DNA from: Gammaproteobacteria bacterium UBA7803
GTDB lineage: Bacteria > Pseudomonadota > Gammaproteobacteria > Pseudomonadales > Azotimanducaceae
Length of the DNA stretch: 29,222 nt
Assembly (NCBI GenBank): GCA_002480525.1
Contig: DLCH01000005.1
Location: 1-29,222, forward strand
Direction of reading: 5' to 3'
Within the stretch, counting starts at the first letter, position 1. The number at the start of each line of letters is the position of its first letter. Below the pieces are notes generated by a model, which searched no databases, was not told where the DNA came from, and saw only the letters and a program-made list of their open reading frames with translations. The position numbers and the translations under genes were made by a program. Positions 14,976 to 22,792 of this stretch are shown here, in pieces.

Positions 14976-16246
14976 ACCACCTACCACTGAACGTTCTCGC
15001 GCCCCGGCACCATCCGGCGATTTGGGCCTTTTTGGCTGTGACGAGCTCTCTAGTGATCCTGGGAGGGCTGGAAACGGACGGACGCCTGCTGACGGTCCTC
15101 AATACCGCTGGCTGGCTGACGCTCGGGGCCATCCTAGGCTGGCATCTGAAGGTCCTCCAGCAGTGGCCGGCCGAGCCGTTGGTGCCGCGTCTTCTGCTCA
15201 CCCATCTGCTGGGTCACGCCCTGTTGCTGACCGGGCTCTGGGTCGGCTGGTGGTTGCTGTATCAGCCCTCGCCGCCGGCGCCGGGCCTCAGCGCCCTCGC
15301 AGCCGGACTCGGCCTGTGCTGGCCGTTCATGCACTCGGCCATCGGATTGGTCGGCAGCGTGGTTGTCTTGATTGCCTCGGTTTCGGGGACGGCGCACGCC
15401 TGGCTCACGACGCCGTTCGCCTGGCTGGGCATGTTGGCTCTGGGATTTGGTGCGGCGTTCATCACCTTCGTACGCGCAACACACGCGCAACAGCCGGCAA
15501 CGCCGAAACCGCTGCGCTGGTTCTGGGTTGGGGTGGTGTTCAATCTCGATAAGCCCCCGAAACCGGTCGCGGAGAGCCTGGCACGGGCCATGCGGGTGGG
15601 CGCAGGAAAAAGCTGGGCGATCGCCGGCATCGTCCTGGCAGTTTCGGTGTTGATTTCCCTGATCGCCTTCTTCCGGCCCGAGACGCGGCCCAGCCTGCTG
15701 GCGATGCTGTTTCCGGCCTGGATGGCTGGACTACTGACGATGCCGCCGCTGGTTCACCTGAACAGCATGCGAAGCCTGGATCGGTTGTGGCTGACGGGCG
15801 CGTTCAAGACACGGCGGGCCTTCGCCCAAGCCGTGGTCAAAGCCAACCTCAAACACGTTCGGCTCATGTACACGATCGCCATTTTTGTGTTGATCGGGGT
15901 GATGTTCGCCGAGCCAGGATTGGGGTTCGATGGTCTCTCGCTGATCTTCCTGCTGTTCGGCGCCAGCGTCGCGTTTCTCGGGCTGACGGTCTGGACAACG
16001 CAGGCGACTACGCGGCGCATGCCAATCGCCATCACCGTGGCATTGGCAACGGTGGTGTCACTGCTCGCCACCTACGCCATGGTCGTCAACGATCTGCTTT
16101 TCGAGGACCCGACGACCCAGTTGGCTACGTTCGCTGCGATCTCAGTTGCCGCTCAATTCCTTGGCGTTCGGTGGACGGGCCAGATGCTAAGCGAACAGGC
16201 ACCCAGCGCAGTTTCCGTTGCAAGACTGCGAGTCATGTCAGATTAG
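14972..16246 (+). CDS. ABC transporter permease, multi-pass membrane protein
   Basis: A 424-residue integral membrane protein with roughly ten hydrophobic segments, for example around FLAVTSSLVILGGL, LLLTGLWVGWWLLY, GLVGSVVVLIASVSG, AIAGIVLAVSVLISLIAFF and ISVAAQFLGVRW. A cytoplasmic loop near residues 175-210 is rich in Arg and Lys. It has no close resemblance to a named permease I can recall, but gene order and the overlap with the ATPase make it the membrane subunit. A GGCTGG/CCAGCC stem (16257-16272) follows the stop codon and may be a weak terminator. Confidence 0.85.
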   Translation: MNHLPLNVLAPRHHPAIWAFLAVTSSLVILGGLETDGRLLTVLNTAGWLTLGAILGWHLKVLQQWPAEPLVPRLLLTHLLGHALLLTGLWVGWWLLYQPSPPAPGLSALAAGLGLCWPFMHSAIGLVGSVVVLIASVSGTAHAWLTTPFAWLGMLALGFGAAFITFVRATHAQQPATPKPLRWFWVGVVFNLDKPPKPVAESLARAMRVGAGKSWAIAGIVLAVSVLISLIAFFRPETRPSLLAMLFPAWMAGLLTMPPLVHLNSMRSLDRLWLTGAFKTRRAFAQAVVKANLKHVRLMYTIAIFVLIGVMFAEPGLGFDGLSLIFLLFGASVAFLGLTVWTTQATTRRMPIAITVALATVVSLLATYAMVVNDLLFEDPTTQLATFAAISVAAQFLGVRWTGQMLSEQAPSAVSVARLRVMSD

Positions 16247-16256
16247 TTATTGAACA

Positions 16257-16272
16257 GGCTGGCGACCCAGCC
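16257..16272 (+). terminator. Weak stem-loop after permease gene
   Basis: A 6-bp stem GGCTGG/CCAGCC with a four-base loop starts ten bases after the permease stop. No T-run follows, so efficiency is doubtful. Confidence 0.3.
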
Positions 16273-16423
16273 CCACATCACCTCGTCTTCGGAACGTCAA
16301 AGCAAATGGCGATTAGGAAATACCTACAGGCAACGGTGCGTTTAATCGTCGCACTCCGACAGAGGTATCCGAAGACTACTTCCTGCAGGTGCCAAACCTT
16401 TCCACAAGCACGGTGCTCCGCGC

Positions 16424-16660
16424 TTGAGCAACTTCCTCACCCCCGAAGAGCTCGAAGAATGGACCGGCTACAAGCGCCGGGACAAAGTCATCGAGCAGCT
16501 CCGAAAGTGGAAGATCCGTTTCTGGGTCCCCCGAGATGGCTGGCCTCGAGTGCACCGCAGTGCTATAGAAGGGGACCGGGGATCGCTTGCAACGAGGGAG
16601 GAGCCAAACCTTGCCGCGCTCAAGTCACTGGCCGCTAAGGTGGACGACAAAGGGCGGTAG
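16424..16660 (+). CDS. DUF4224-domain protein (excisionase-like)
   Basis: A 78-residue protein of the DUF4224 family, often found just before tyrosine integrases and thought to act as a small DNA-binding, excisionase-like protein. The N-terminus SNFLTPEELEEWTGYKRRD is typical, followed by LRKWKIRFWVPRDGWPRVHRSAI. The start appears to be TTG at 16424, because no ATG or GTG precedes the conserved N-terminus closely; the upstream frame remains open. It overlaps the integrase start by 50 bases, suggesting coupled expression. Confidence 0.75.
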   Translation: MSNFLTPEELEEWTGYKRRDKVIEQLRKWKIRFWVPRDGWPRVHRSAIEGDRGSLATREEPNLAALKSLAAKVDDKGR

Positions 16661-17636
16661 CATTTATTACCGCACCACCGCCGCCGACCAACACCGATTT
16701 GAAGATCAGACCTGGTTCCGGCTCGGCCGTACCGAACAGGAAGCATTTGCCGAATGGTGGAAACGCAAGCCTGAGGAGGCCGCTCCTCAGACCATGAGAG
16801 CACTCATCCACCGGTACAAAGAGACACGTCTGCCCGGTCTGGCGCCGAAGACGCAGAAGCAATACAAGGCCGCACTGAAGCTTCTGGAGGCCGTGTTCGG
16901 CGACATGGCACCCCGGTCTGTTCTGCCAGTCCATGTGTACGACTACCGGGCACTGCGGCCCAGAGTGGCCGGCAACCGCGAAGTGGCCGTGCTGTCGGCG
17001 GTCATGACCTACGCAGTGGAACTCGGCTGTGTCGAACGAAACCTGGTGCGTGAGGTGAAGAGGAATCCTGAACCGGCTCGGAAGCGGTACGTGGAGGACG
17101 CGGAACTGGAGGAGTTTCTCACACACTGCTCTGCGTTTCTGAAGGCTTACGTCGGCCTGAAGCGACTCACCGGGGTGCGGCAAGGCCAGTTGCTGGCCAT
17201 TCGCCTCTCAGATTGGGATGACGAGCGCCTGCGGATACCGGCGACGAAGGGCGGGAAGGATGCCTACTACCGAGGTGATGGGCTGAAGGAAGCTGTGGAG
17301 GCTTGCCTGGCCATCCGCAAGGGGCACGCGTTGCGATCTATGTACCTATTCGCCACTAGAAAGGGCCAACGATACACGGGAGACGGGTTTCGCTCGATCT
17401 GGCAGCGGCGCATGGACAAATATCTGGCCGACGCCCCGGAAGGCGAGACGCGAGAGCGATTCACTGAGCACGACATACGGGCGAAGGTTGCGAGCGACGA
17501 TCCGGACAATGCGCAGAAACGACTTCAGCACCGATCCGCGGCGATGGTCCGCACAGTCTACGATCGCAAACCGGCCGAAGTTCACGTTCTCACGAATCGT
17601 GAGAACCGTGAGAAGATCGGCGGGAAAAGTGAGTGA
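16611..17636 (+). CDS. int: Tyrosine recombinase / site-specific integrase
   Basis: A 341-residue phage-type tyrosine integrase. The N-terminal arm-binding part shows WTTKGGSIYYR; the core-binding SAM-like domain covers about residues 55-150; the catalytic domain carries Arg190 (in TGVRQGQ), Lys213 (in ATKGGK), His287 and Arg290 (in TEHDIRAKVA), His307 (in LQHRSAAMV) and the nucleophile Tyr317 (in VRTVYDRK). The start is probably TTG at 16611, preceded by GGGAGGAG at an ideal distance; the usual integrase N-terminus P-R-x-x then follows. It ends 27 bases before the 3' end of tRNA-Asn, so it is the likely enzyme that integrated this island there. Confidence 0.92.
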   Translation: MPRSSHWPLRWTTKGGSIYYRTTAADQHRFEDQTWFRLGRTEQEAFAEWWKRKPEEAAPQTMRALIHRYKETRLPGLAPKTQKQYKAALKLLEAVFGDMAPRSVLPVHVYDYRALRPRVAGNREVAVLSAVMTYAVELGCVERNLVREVKRNPEPARKRYVEDAELEEFLTHCSAFLKAYVGLKRLTGVRQGQLLAIRLSDWDDERLRIPATKGGKDAYYRGDGLKEAVEACLAIRKGHALRSMYLFATRKGQRYTGDGFRSIWQRRMDKYLADAPEGETRERFTEHDIRAKVASDDPDNAQKRLQHRSAAMVRTVYDRKPAEVHVLTNRENREKIGGKSE

Positions 17637-17663
17637 GACCTAACCCTGAAACCCTTACCAAAG

Positions 17664-17739
17664 TGGCTCCGCCTGCTGGGCTCGAACCAGCGACCCGCTG
17701 ATTAACAGTCAGCTGCTCTACCAACTGAGCTAAGGCGGA
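17664..17739 (-). tRNA. tRNA-Asn (GTT)
   Basis: On the minus strand the 76-base sequence folds as a full cloverleaf: acceptor TCCGCCT/AGGCGGA, D-arm TAGCTCAGTTGGTAGAGC, anticodon stem-loop CTGACTGTTAATCAG with anticodon GTT, T-loop GGTTCGAGCC and an encoded CCA end. The 3' end faces the integrase, making it the attachment-site tRNA for the island. No second copy of its 3' end is seen elsewhere in the window. Confidence 0.97.
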
Positions 17740-17750
17740 ATAGGCGGCGT

Positions 17751-17778
17751 AGTTTAACGGCCGCCGGTTCAAATTCAA
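17751..17778 (-). promoter_or_regulatory. Candidate promoter of tRNA-Asn
   Basis: On the minus strand TTGAAT (17773-17778) and TAAACT (17751-17756) are 16 bases apart, 12 bases before the tRNA 5' end. Confidence 0.4.
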
Positions 17779-17820
17779 GCTGAAATCCCGGGAAAGGCAA
17801 GCCGCCGGCGCGGCCGGGCG

Positions 17821-19020
17821 TCAGCTCGGCGTGGCGCGGGCCAGGGAGCGCAGCAGGTCGAGCTTGACCCGGCGCTCGAGGCCGTAGCGCTGGGCCTGGC
17901 GGTAGCTCTCCCGGGCGGCGTCGGGGTGGCCGAGGCGCTCCTCCACCAGGCCCTTGAGCAGGTGGAAGCGGGCCGTGTCGCGGCGCAGGCTGATGGCGGA
18001 GTTGATGTACTCCAGCGAGCTCGGGTAGTCGTGCTTGCCGAAGGCCACCTGGGCCAGGGCGTAGTGGTAGTAGGGATTGCGCTCGCGGTAGTTGCGCACC
18101 CGTTCCTCGTAGGCCTGGGCGAGCTCGTGGTTGCCGAGGCCGGTGTGGCTGCGGGAGAGGCCCGAGTAGGCCGCTTTGTTGCGCGGGTCGAGCACCAGCG
18201 CGACGTCGTAGGCCTCGATGGCGGAGTTGTAGTCCTGCACCCGGGCGTAGAAGGCGCCCAGATTGATCCACAGGTCGACGTTGTCCGGGTCGATGGAGAG
18301 CGCGCGGCGCAGGTAGGCGAAGCTCTCGCGGTAGCGCTCCTGGCGCATGAGCTGCACCGAGCGGTTGGCGTAGAACAGTGATTCGGCGTAGTTGTCCTCG
18401 ACGATCTCGCGCGGGTAGTCGGGCTCGGGGTGGATGTCGTTGAAGTCGACGATCACGTCCCGGCCCGGATTGCGGTCGATGCGCACGCCCTCCACCAGCA
18501 CGTTGATGTGGGTGTAGCGGATCAGGAAGCCGGCGTCCGCGTCCCAGGTGGCCGGCGTGTCGACGATCTGATAGTGGGCGCTGAGCCCGGCCGCCCGGGC
18601 CAGGGCGACGAACATGTTGGTGTAAGAGAGGCAGTTGCCGCCCCTGGCCTCGAAGGTCTCGCCGGCGGTGAGGGTCCGGTTGGCCGTGTAGACCGCGTCG
18701 AAGTAGCCGTCCCGGGTCAGCGCCTCGAACAGGGCCCGGAACCGGCGCACGTGGCTGGGCGAATCGGGGATGACCTCGTCCACGTAGGCGAGCATGGCGT
18801 CGGAGGCGTCACGGATCGGCAGGATGGGCGCCTCGTCGAGGGGCACTGGCTCACCGAACACCCGCTCGCCGGTGAGCAGCGAGGGATCGTGGGGCGGAGA
18901 ACCATCGATGAGCTGAGGCCTGAGCGTGCAGCCCGCCAGGGACAGGACGAAAAGCGCGACGATCCCGATCAGCCCGCGGGATCGTGATTTCGAAGTCATG
19001 CGCCCAAGCCTGCTTGTCAT
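17821..19020 (-). CDS. Transglutaminase-like TPR lipoprotein
   Basis: A 399-residue lipoprotein: N-terminal hydrophobic segment and lipobox ending LSLAGC (Cys31), then a transglutaminase-like papain-fold domain (residues about 75-200) with Cys130 in GGNCLSYTNMF, His171 in THINVLV and Asp192 in VIVDFND, then tetratricopeptide repeats (about 225-390; for example DNVDLWINLGAFYARVQDYN and KAAYSGLSRSHTGLGNHELA). It is probably attached to the inner face of the outer membrane or in the periplasm; a peptidase or scaffold role is inferred. GGAGAG before the ATG at 19020 supports the start. It is divergent from a second cysteine-proteinase-like gene, with a palindrome between them. Confidence 0.88.
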   Translation of the reverse strand: MTSRLGRMTSKSRSRGLIGIVALFVLSLAGCTLRPQLIDGSPPHDPSLLTGERVFGEPVPLDEAPILPIRDASDAMLAYVDEVIPDSPSHVRRFRALFEALTRDGYFDAVYTANRTLTAGETFEARGGNCLSYTNMFVALARAAGLSAHYQIVDTPATWDADAGFLIRYTHINVLVEGVRIDRNPGRDVIVDFNDIHPEPDYPREIVEDNYAESLFYANRSVQLMRQERYRESFAYLRRALSIDPDNVDLWINLGAFYARVQDYNSAIEAYDVALVLDPRNKAAYSGLSRSHTGLGNHELAQAYEERVRNYRERNPYYHYALAQVAFGKHDYPSSLEYINSAISLRRDTARFHLLKGLVEERLGHPDAARESYRQAQRYGLERRVKLDLLRSLARATPS

Positions 19021-19092
19021 CGTCTCTCTCCGGCGAAAAGCCTACTCCCGGCGCTCCCGGGCCTCAAGACGGAAGGACCGGACCCGCAGGCA

Positions 19093-19107
19093 GATTGTCT
19101 GACAATC
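19093..19107. promoter_or_regulatory. Palindrome in divergent intergenic region
   Basis: GATTGTC-T-GACAATC is a perfect palindrome in the 156-base region between the divergent TPR lipoprotein and LapG-type genes; a further GACAAT copy lies 28 bases to the right (about 19135). It is a candidate operator for both genes. Confidence 0.4.
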
Positions 19108-19176
19108 CGTCAGCGCGGGGAGCCCGCTTGTATTGGACAATTGCGCCGCCCGGAGAGTTGCGCGAGGATTTCCGGC

Positions 19177-19899
19177 ATGGGAAGGGGACATGCAGTCAGG
19201 GCGCCGGCTCTGATCCTCCTTCTATCCGTGCTGGCGCCCCTGTCGGCCGAGGCGGGCTATCGCTTCGAGGACGGTTATTACCTCGGTTCCGCCAGCCTGC
19301 TCCCCGACTGGGCCGACACCCTGGCCCGGGTCGAGCGCGAACGGCCGCTGCTGAAGCGCTGCCTGGCCGACGCCGGGCGCTGCCCGCCGCACCTGCGCGG
19401 CGTGCGGGCGCTGCTCGAGCGCATCGAGGATCTGTCCCTCGACCGGCAGATCCGCGTGATCAACCGCTACGTGAACAACCGCCACTATCACGGCGACCAG
19501 CGCGGCACCGTGGCCAGCGCCCTGTCGAACGAGACCATCACCGTGCCGAGCCGCTGGTCCACCCTGGGCGAGTTCATGGCGCGGGGCGGCGACTGCGAGG
19601 ACTACGCCACCAGCAAGTACCAGCTTTTGCGCACCCTCGGCGTGCCCGCCGCAGACCTGCGGGTGGTGGTCGTGCTCGACCGGGACAGCCGGGAGCACCA
19701 CGCCGTGCTCGCCGTCCGCCGCCAGGACGAGGACAACGCGTGGCTGCTGGATTCCGACAACCAGATTCACCGGGGCCACCCGTTCAGCTACCGGTTCATC
19801 TACGCTTTGAATGAAACGTCCATCTGGGACCACGAGCTCGACGCCGACGACTGGGCCCGGATGACGCCACCGCAGGAGCCAACGGAGGAAGCCTCATGA
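19177..19899 (+). CDS. LapG-type transglutaminase-like cysteine proteinase
   Basis: A 240-residue secreted protein of the bacterial transglutaminase-like cysteine proteinase group (Peptidase C93, LapG-like). A signal peptide (residues 1-26, ending LSAEA) precedes the catalytic domain: Cys140 in FMARGGDCEDYATSKYQLLR, His175 in EHHAVLAV, and Asp192 or Asp194 in LLDSDNQ. LapG cleaves large surface adhesins under control of LapD; no LapD or adhesin gene is in the window, so its substrate is unknown. The ATG at 19177 is preferred over upstream TTG at 19141, since it starts the signal peptide and GAGG lies nine bases upstream. Its stop overlaps the next start (ATGA). Confidence 0.9.
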   Translation: MGRGHAVRAPALILLLSVLAPLSAEAGYRFEDGYYLGSASLLPDWADTLARVERERPLLKRCLADAGRCPPHLRGVRALLERIEDLSLDRQIRVINRYVNNRHYHGDQRGTVASALSNETITVPSRWSTLGEFMARGGDCEDYATSKYQLLRTLGVPAADLRVVVVLDRDSREHHAVLAVRRQDEDNAWLLDSDNQIHRGHPFSYRFIYALNETSIWDHELDADDWARMTPPQEPTEEAS

Positions 19900-20147
19900 A
19901 CAAGCTCTGCACCACCCTGGCCGGAGTCGCCCTGCTGGCCGCCGGCAGCGCGCTGGCCGACGCCGGCGACACCGTCCGCACCCACAGCCTGGAAGTGAAG
20001 GAGCGGCTGCAGCATCTGGAACGCATCGACGTCACCAGCGAGCTGCCCGCCAGCCCGAACGCCGAACCCCTCGACGACGAGCTGCTGGCCATCCTCGAGG
20101 ACGTGGAGCGCATCGAGCAGGATCACGGCGCCGCTGAGGCACGCTGA
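19896..20147 (+). CDS. Small secreted protein coupled to LapG-type gene
   Basis: An 83-residue protein with a clear signal peptide (MNKLCTTLAGVALLAAGSALA, cleavage after ALA) and a mature part of about 62 residues that is highly acidic and helical (VKERLQHLERIDVTSELP, then DDELLAILEDVERIEQDHG). It overlaps the LapG-type proteinase gene by four bases, so it is almost certainly co-expressed. I do not recognise the family. It could be a propeptide-like inhibitor, chaperone or partner of the proteinase. Confidence 0.75.
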   Translation: MNKLCTTLAGVALLAAGSALADAGDTVRTHSLEVKERLQHLERIDVTSELPASPNAEPLDDELLAILEDVERIEQDHGAAEAR

Positions 20148-20166
20148 CCGCCGCCGCGCCCGCCGC

Positions 20167-20673
20167 TCAGCCGTCGGCGGCGGCGGGCGTGCAGGTGCCG
20201 TACTCGACGAACACGGAGTCGCCGCCGGCGTTCTCCGTGGCGCCGGCGAACGTCCAGCCGCCCACCGCCGTGCGCGTGAAGCGCAGGGTGTCGCGGTTGA
20301 TCAGCAGCATTTCCGACGGCGGAATGTTCACGCAGCTATACCCTGGACTGCCGTCCAGCCCCCGCACCTGCCGGCACTCGAGCTCCGTGGTCACCGGGTC
20401 CCCACCGGCGGTGAGGGAGACGAACAGATCCACCGCGGATTCGTCCGCCAGATTCACCATGAACACCCGGTTCTCCTCCAGCCGGAACGGCGTGGCGTTG
20501 AACAGCGCCGGCTGGTAGCCCGCGTCGTCGTCCGGGTAGTCGTGAAAGCCGCCCGTCTGATCCGCCGTGCACGACAGGGGCAGGAAGTCCGCCGGCGGCG
20601 GCTCGTCGGCGGCTCCGGCCTGCAGGGCGAACCCCAGGCAGACGGCAGCCGCGGCAGCTACGACTCTCGACAT
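20167..20673 (-). CDS. Secreted protein of unknown function
   Basis: A 168-residue protein with an N-terminal signal peptide (MSRVVAAAAAVCLGFALQAGA) and four mature-region cysteines (for example in PLSCTADQTGG, ELECRQVRG, YSCVNIPP, YGTCTPA), which suggests two disulfides in the periplasm. The composition (many beta-prone residues, FVNLADESAVD-like stretches) suggests a small beta-rich domain. I know no family for it. It is convergent with the 83-residue gene and divergent from the metallopeptidase gene. Confidence 0.7.
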   Translation of the reverse strand: MSRVVAAAAAVCLGFALQAGAADEPPPADFLPLSCTADQTGGFHDYPDDDAGYQPALFNATPFRLEENRVFMVNLADESAVDLFVSLTAGGDPVTTELECRQVRGLDGSPGYSCVNIPPSEMLLINRDTLRFTRTAVGGWTFAGATENAGGDSVFVEYGTCTPAAADG

Positions 20674-20724
20674 CCTCGCACTCCTCCACGGCCTCGCGCC
20701 GGCGCCAGCAACCCGGACAGTCTA

Positions 20725-22188
20725 CTGACAACCCGGGAACGCGGTCGACGTGCCGCGCTGCGGCTGCTCGCGGCCCTGGCCGTGTCGACGGCGCCGGCGG
20801 CGGCGACGGCGGACGCGTTCGACAATACCTGGTGCGAGGTCGACGCCGGCGACTTCTGGCTGATCACCGACGCGTCCGAGACCGAGGCGCGCCAGATGGT
20901 GCGCACGCTGCAGGCCTTCCGCCCGGTCGCGGCCCGTTACCTGCCCGGGCGCGCCAATCCCGCCGATCCGCCGCTCACCGTGATGGTGTTCGACGGCCGC
21001 CGCGACTTCCGGCGCGCCATCGGCACCAGCGTGGTGGGGTTCCTGGTGCCGTCGCTGGACGAGAACCTGATGGTGGTCGGTCCCGACCCGAATGCCTTCG
21101 CACCCTGGGATTCGCTGCTGCACGAGTACGTGCACTACCTGCTGCGCACCCGGCTCGACGTCAACCTGCCGAGCTGGTACGACGAGGGGCTGTCGGGAAT
21201 GCTGTCCTCGGCCAGGCTCGAGGACGGCCGCGTGGTCGTCGGCGAGCTGCCGACCGAGGCGCTGCGGCACGGCATCGACGAGTCGCGGCTGTCGCTGGCC
21301 GAGGTGCTGGAGGCCGAGGACGTCTGGGACTGGCGCCGGGAGCGGACCCGCGGCTTCTACGACTGGTCGCGGCTGCTGGTGCACCGGCTGGCGCTCGGCC
21401 ACCTGGACGGCCGCGAGGACTGGCGCGCCGGCATGGAGCGCTATCTCGCCGACGACGCGCCGTCCCTGCCGGCGGCGCTGGGCCAGACTGCCCAAGGCAT
21501 GGCCCGGGAGCTGGAACGCTACCTGCGCGACCCGGTGACCGTCGCCCACGCCGCCACGCCGCCGCCCGAAACCGCCTTGCCCTATCGCTGCCTCGACGCC
21601 AGCGAGATCGTCGAGCGGGTGGCTCTGGCCGTGCTGCATCACAATCCCCGGGACGCCGCCCGGCGGATCGAGGCCCGCCTCGAGGCCGACCCCGACAACG
21701 CTGGCCTGTGGCGCACCCTGTCCCTTGCCCGGGAGGCGGCAGACGACTCCGAGGGCGCCCTGGCGGCGGCGCGCCAGGCGCGAACGCTCGCACCGGAGGA
21801 TCCGGCCACCGCGGTGCGGCTCGCTGGCGCCCTCGCCATGGGCTGCATCACCCGGGCGTCCGAAGCCTGCTCCGCCCGCTGGCGGGAGGCCGTGCCGCTG
21901 CTGCGCGGTGCCCTGGCGCGCGCGCCGCGGCGCCAGGACGCGGTCTTTCTGCTGGGGTTGGCCTACCTGTACTCCGGGCGCGCGGGCGACGCGCTCAACT
22001 ACCTGCGCATTGCCCACCGCCGCCAGCCCTGGGCGGCCCACGTCAATTTCTACCTGGGCGAGAGCTACCGCCTGATCGGCGATTCCCGCGCCCGGGCGCA
22101 CCTGGAGCAGGCCAGGCAGTGGTCGCCGACGGGCCTGTGGCGGACCCTGGCGGAAGCCGGCCTGCGCGAACTGCCGCCCAACCCGTAG
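20725..22188 (+). CDS. Gluzincin metallopeptidase with TPR-like repeats
   Basis: A secreted protein of about 487 residues. A twin-Arg-containing hydrophobic N-terminus ending STAPAAATADA looks like a signal peptide. A peptidase-MA-like domain follows, with zinc motif HEYVH (bases 21121-21135) and the third ligand Glu in WYDEGLS, 21 residues later, a gluzincin arrangement. The C-terminal 200 residues are helical repeats of TPR character (for example NAGLWRTLSLAREAADDSEG and DAVFLLGLAYLYSGRAGDAL). The start is uncertain: no ATG, GTG or TTG lies just before the signal peptide, so CTG at 20725 is my best choice; the frame is open upstream to 20542. The stop codon lies within a REP palindrome. Confidence 0.8.
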   Translation: MTTRERGRRAALRLLAALAVSTAPAAATADAFDNTWCEVDAGDFWLITDASETEARQMVRTLQAFRPVAARYLPGRANPADPPLTVMVFDGRRDFRRAIGTSVVGFLVPSLDENLMVVGPDPNAFAPWDSLLHEYVHYLLRTRLDVNLPSWYDEGLSGMLSSARLEDGRVVVGELPTEALRHGIDESRLSLAEVLEAEDVWDWRRERTRGFYDWSRLLVHRLALGHLDGREDWRAGMERYLADDAPSLPAALGQTAQGMARELERYLRDPVTVAHAATPPPETALPYRCLDASEIVERVALAVLHHNPRDAARRIEARLEADPDNAGLWRTLSLAREAADDSEGALAAARQARTLAPEDPATAVRLAGALAMGCITRASEACSARWREAVPLLRGALARAPRRQDAVFLLGLAYLYSGRAGDALNYLRIAHRRQPWAAHVNFYLGESYRLIGDSRARAHLEQARQWSPTGLWRTLAEAGLRELPPNP

Positions 22189-22276
22189 GAGCGGCCTCCC
22201 GGCCGCGATCTCCTGAACGTATCCGGATCACATCGGTCGGGCCCAGGCCAGATCGCGGCCGGAAGGCCGCTCCTAC
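22185..22276. repeat. Inverted pair of REP palindromes
   Basis: Two REP-type units beginning GTAGGAGCGGCC and ending GGCCGCGATCT lie in opposite orientation (22185-22211 and 22250-22276) around a 38-base spacer, as in a BIME. The stop codon TAG of the metallopeptidase gene is part of the first unit. A related unit occurs at 29135-29160. Confidence 0.85.
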
Positions 22277-22300
22277 GGGGAGGTGGGCCGGGGCTGGGGT

Positions 22301-22792
22301 TCAGGGCGTGCGGCGGAAGACGCGGGTGAGGTTCAGGTCGTCGCCGGTGGCGGAAATGCGGACGTCGATGGTGAGCTGGCGGCCGTCGGCGGACAGCCGC
22401 AGCGTCTCGCGGGCGTCGGCGTCGCTCGCCTTCGAAAGGATCATCAGCGTGCCCTCGTGCCAGCCGGCGCGGACTTCCCACAGGCCGCGCTGGCGGGTAC
22501 CCCAGGAAATGTCGCGATAGTCGCCCACGTCGTAGCGGATGCCCATGGAGTCGCGGCTCTGCTCGATCACCATCTCGGTCGCCCGCAGCACCGGAAAGTC
22601 CTGGGTCACGAAGGACAGCATGCCGCCCTGGGCGCGCAGCCGCCGAACCGAGGGCGCAGTCTCGCTGGCCGGGGGGACCAGGGTCCAGCGGCCCGACAGG
22701 TCGAACCCCACGGGCGGTGAAGAATCGAGCTGCACGGAGGTACAGGCCGCGGCCAGCGCGGCCGTCATGACGAGGCAGGCGAGGCGGCACAT
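22301..22792 (-). CDS. Small lipoprotein
   Basis: A 163-residue protein with a lipoprotein signal (lipobox LAAAC, Cys17) followed by a beta-rich domain beginning FDLSGRWTLVPPASE and containing FPVLRATEMVIEQSRDSMGIRYDVGD and LRLSADGRQLTIDV, a pattern of lipocalin-like or DUF-type envelope proteins. Function is unknown. Its ATG follows the WbpM-like stop directly (TGA-ATG), so it ends the same operon. The REP pair lies just downstream. Confidence 0.75.
   Translation of the reverse strand: MCRLACLVMTAALAAACTSVQLDSSPPVGFDLSGRWTLVPPASETAPSVRRLRAQGGMLSFVTQDFPVLRATEMVIEQSRDSMGIRYDVGDYRDISWGTRQRGLWEVRAGWHEGTLMILSKASDADARETLRLSADGRQLTIDVRISATGDDLNLTRVFRRTP

Noticed and set aside
20722..22101. 459-residue open frame antisense to the metallopeptidase
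   Set aside because: A shadow of high-GC codon bias; the sense frame has a zinc motif, signal peptide and repeats.
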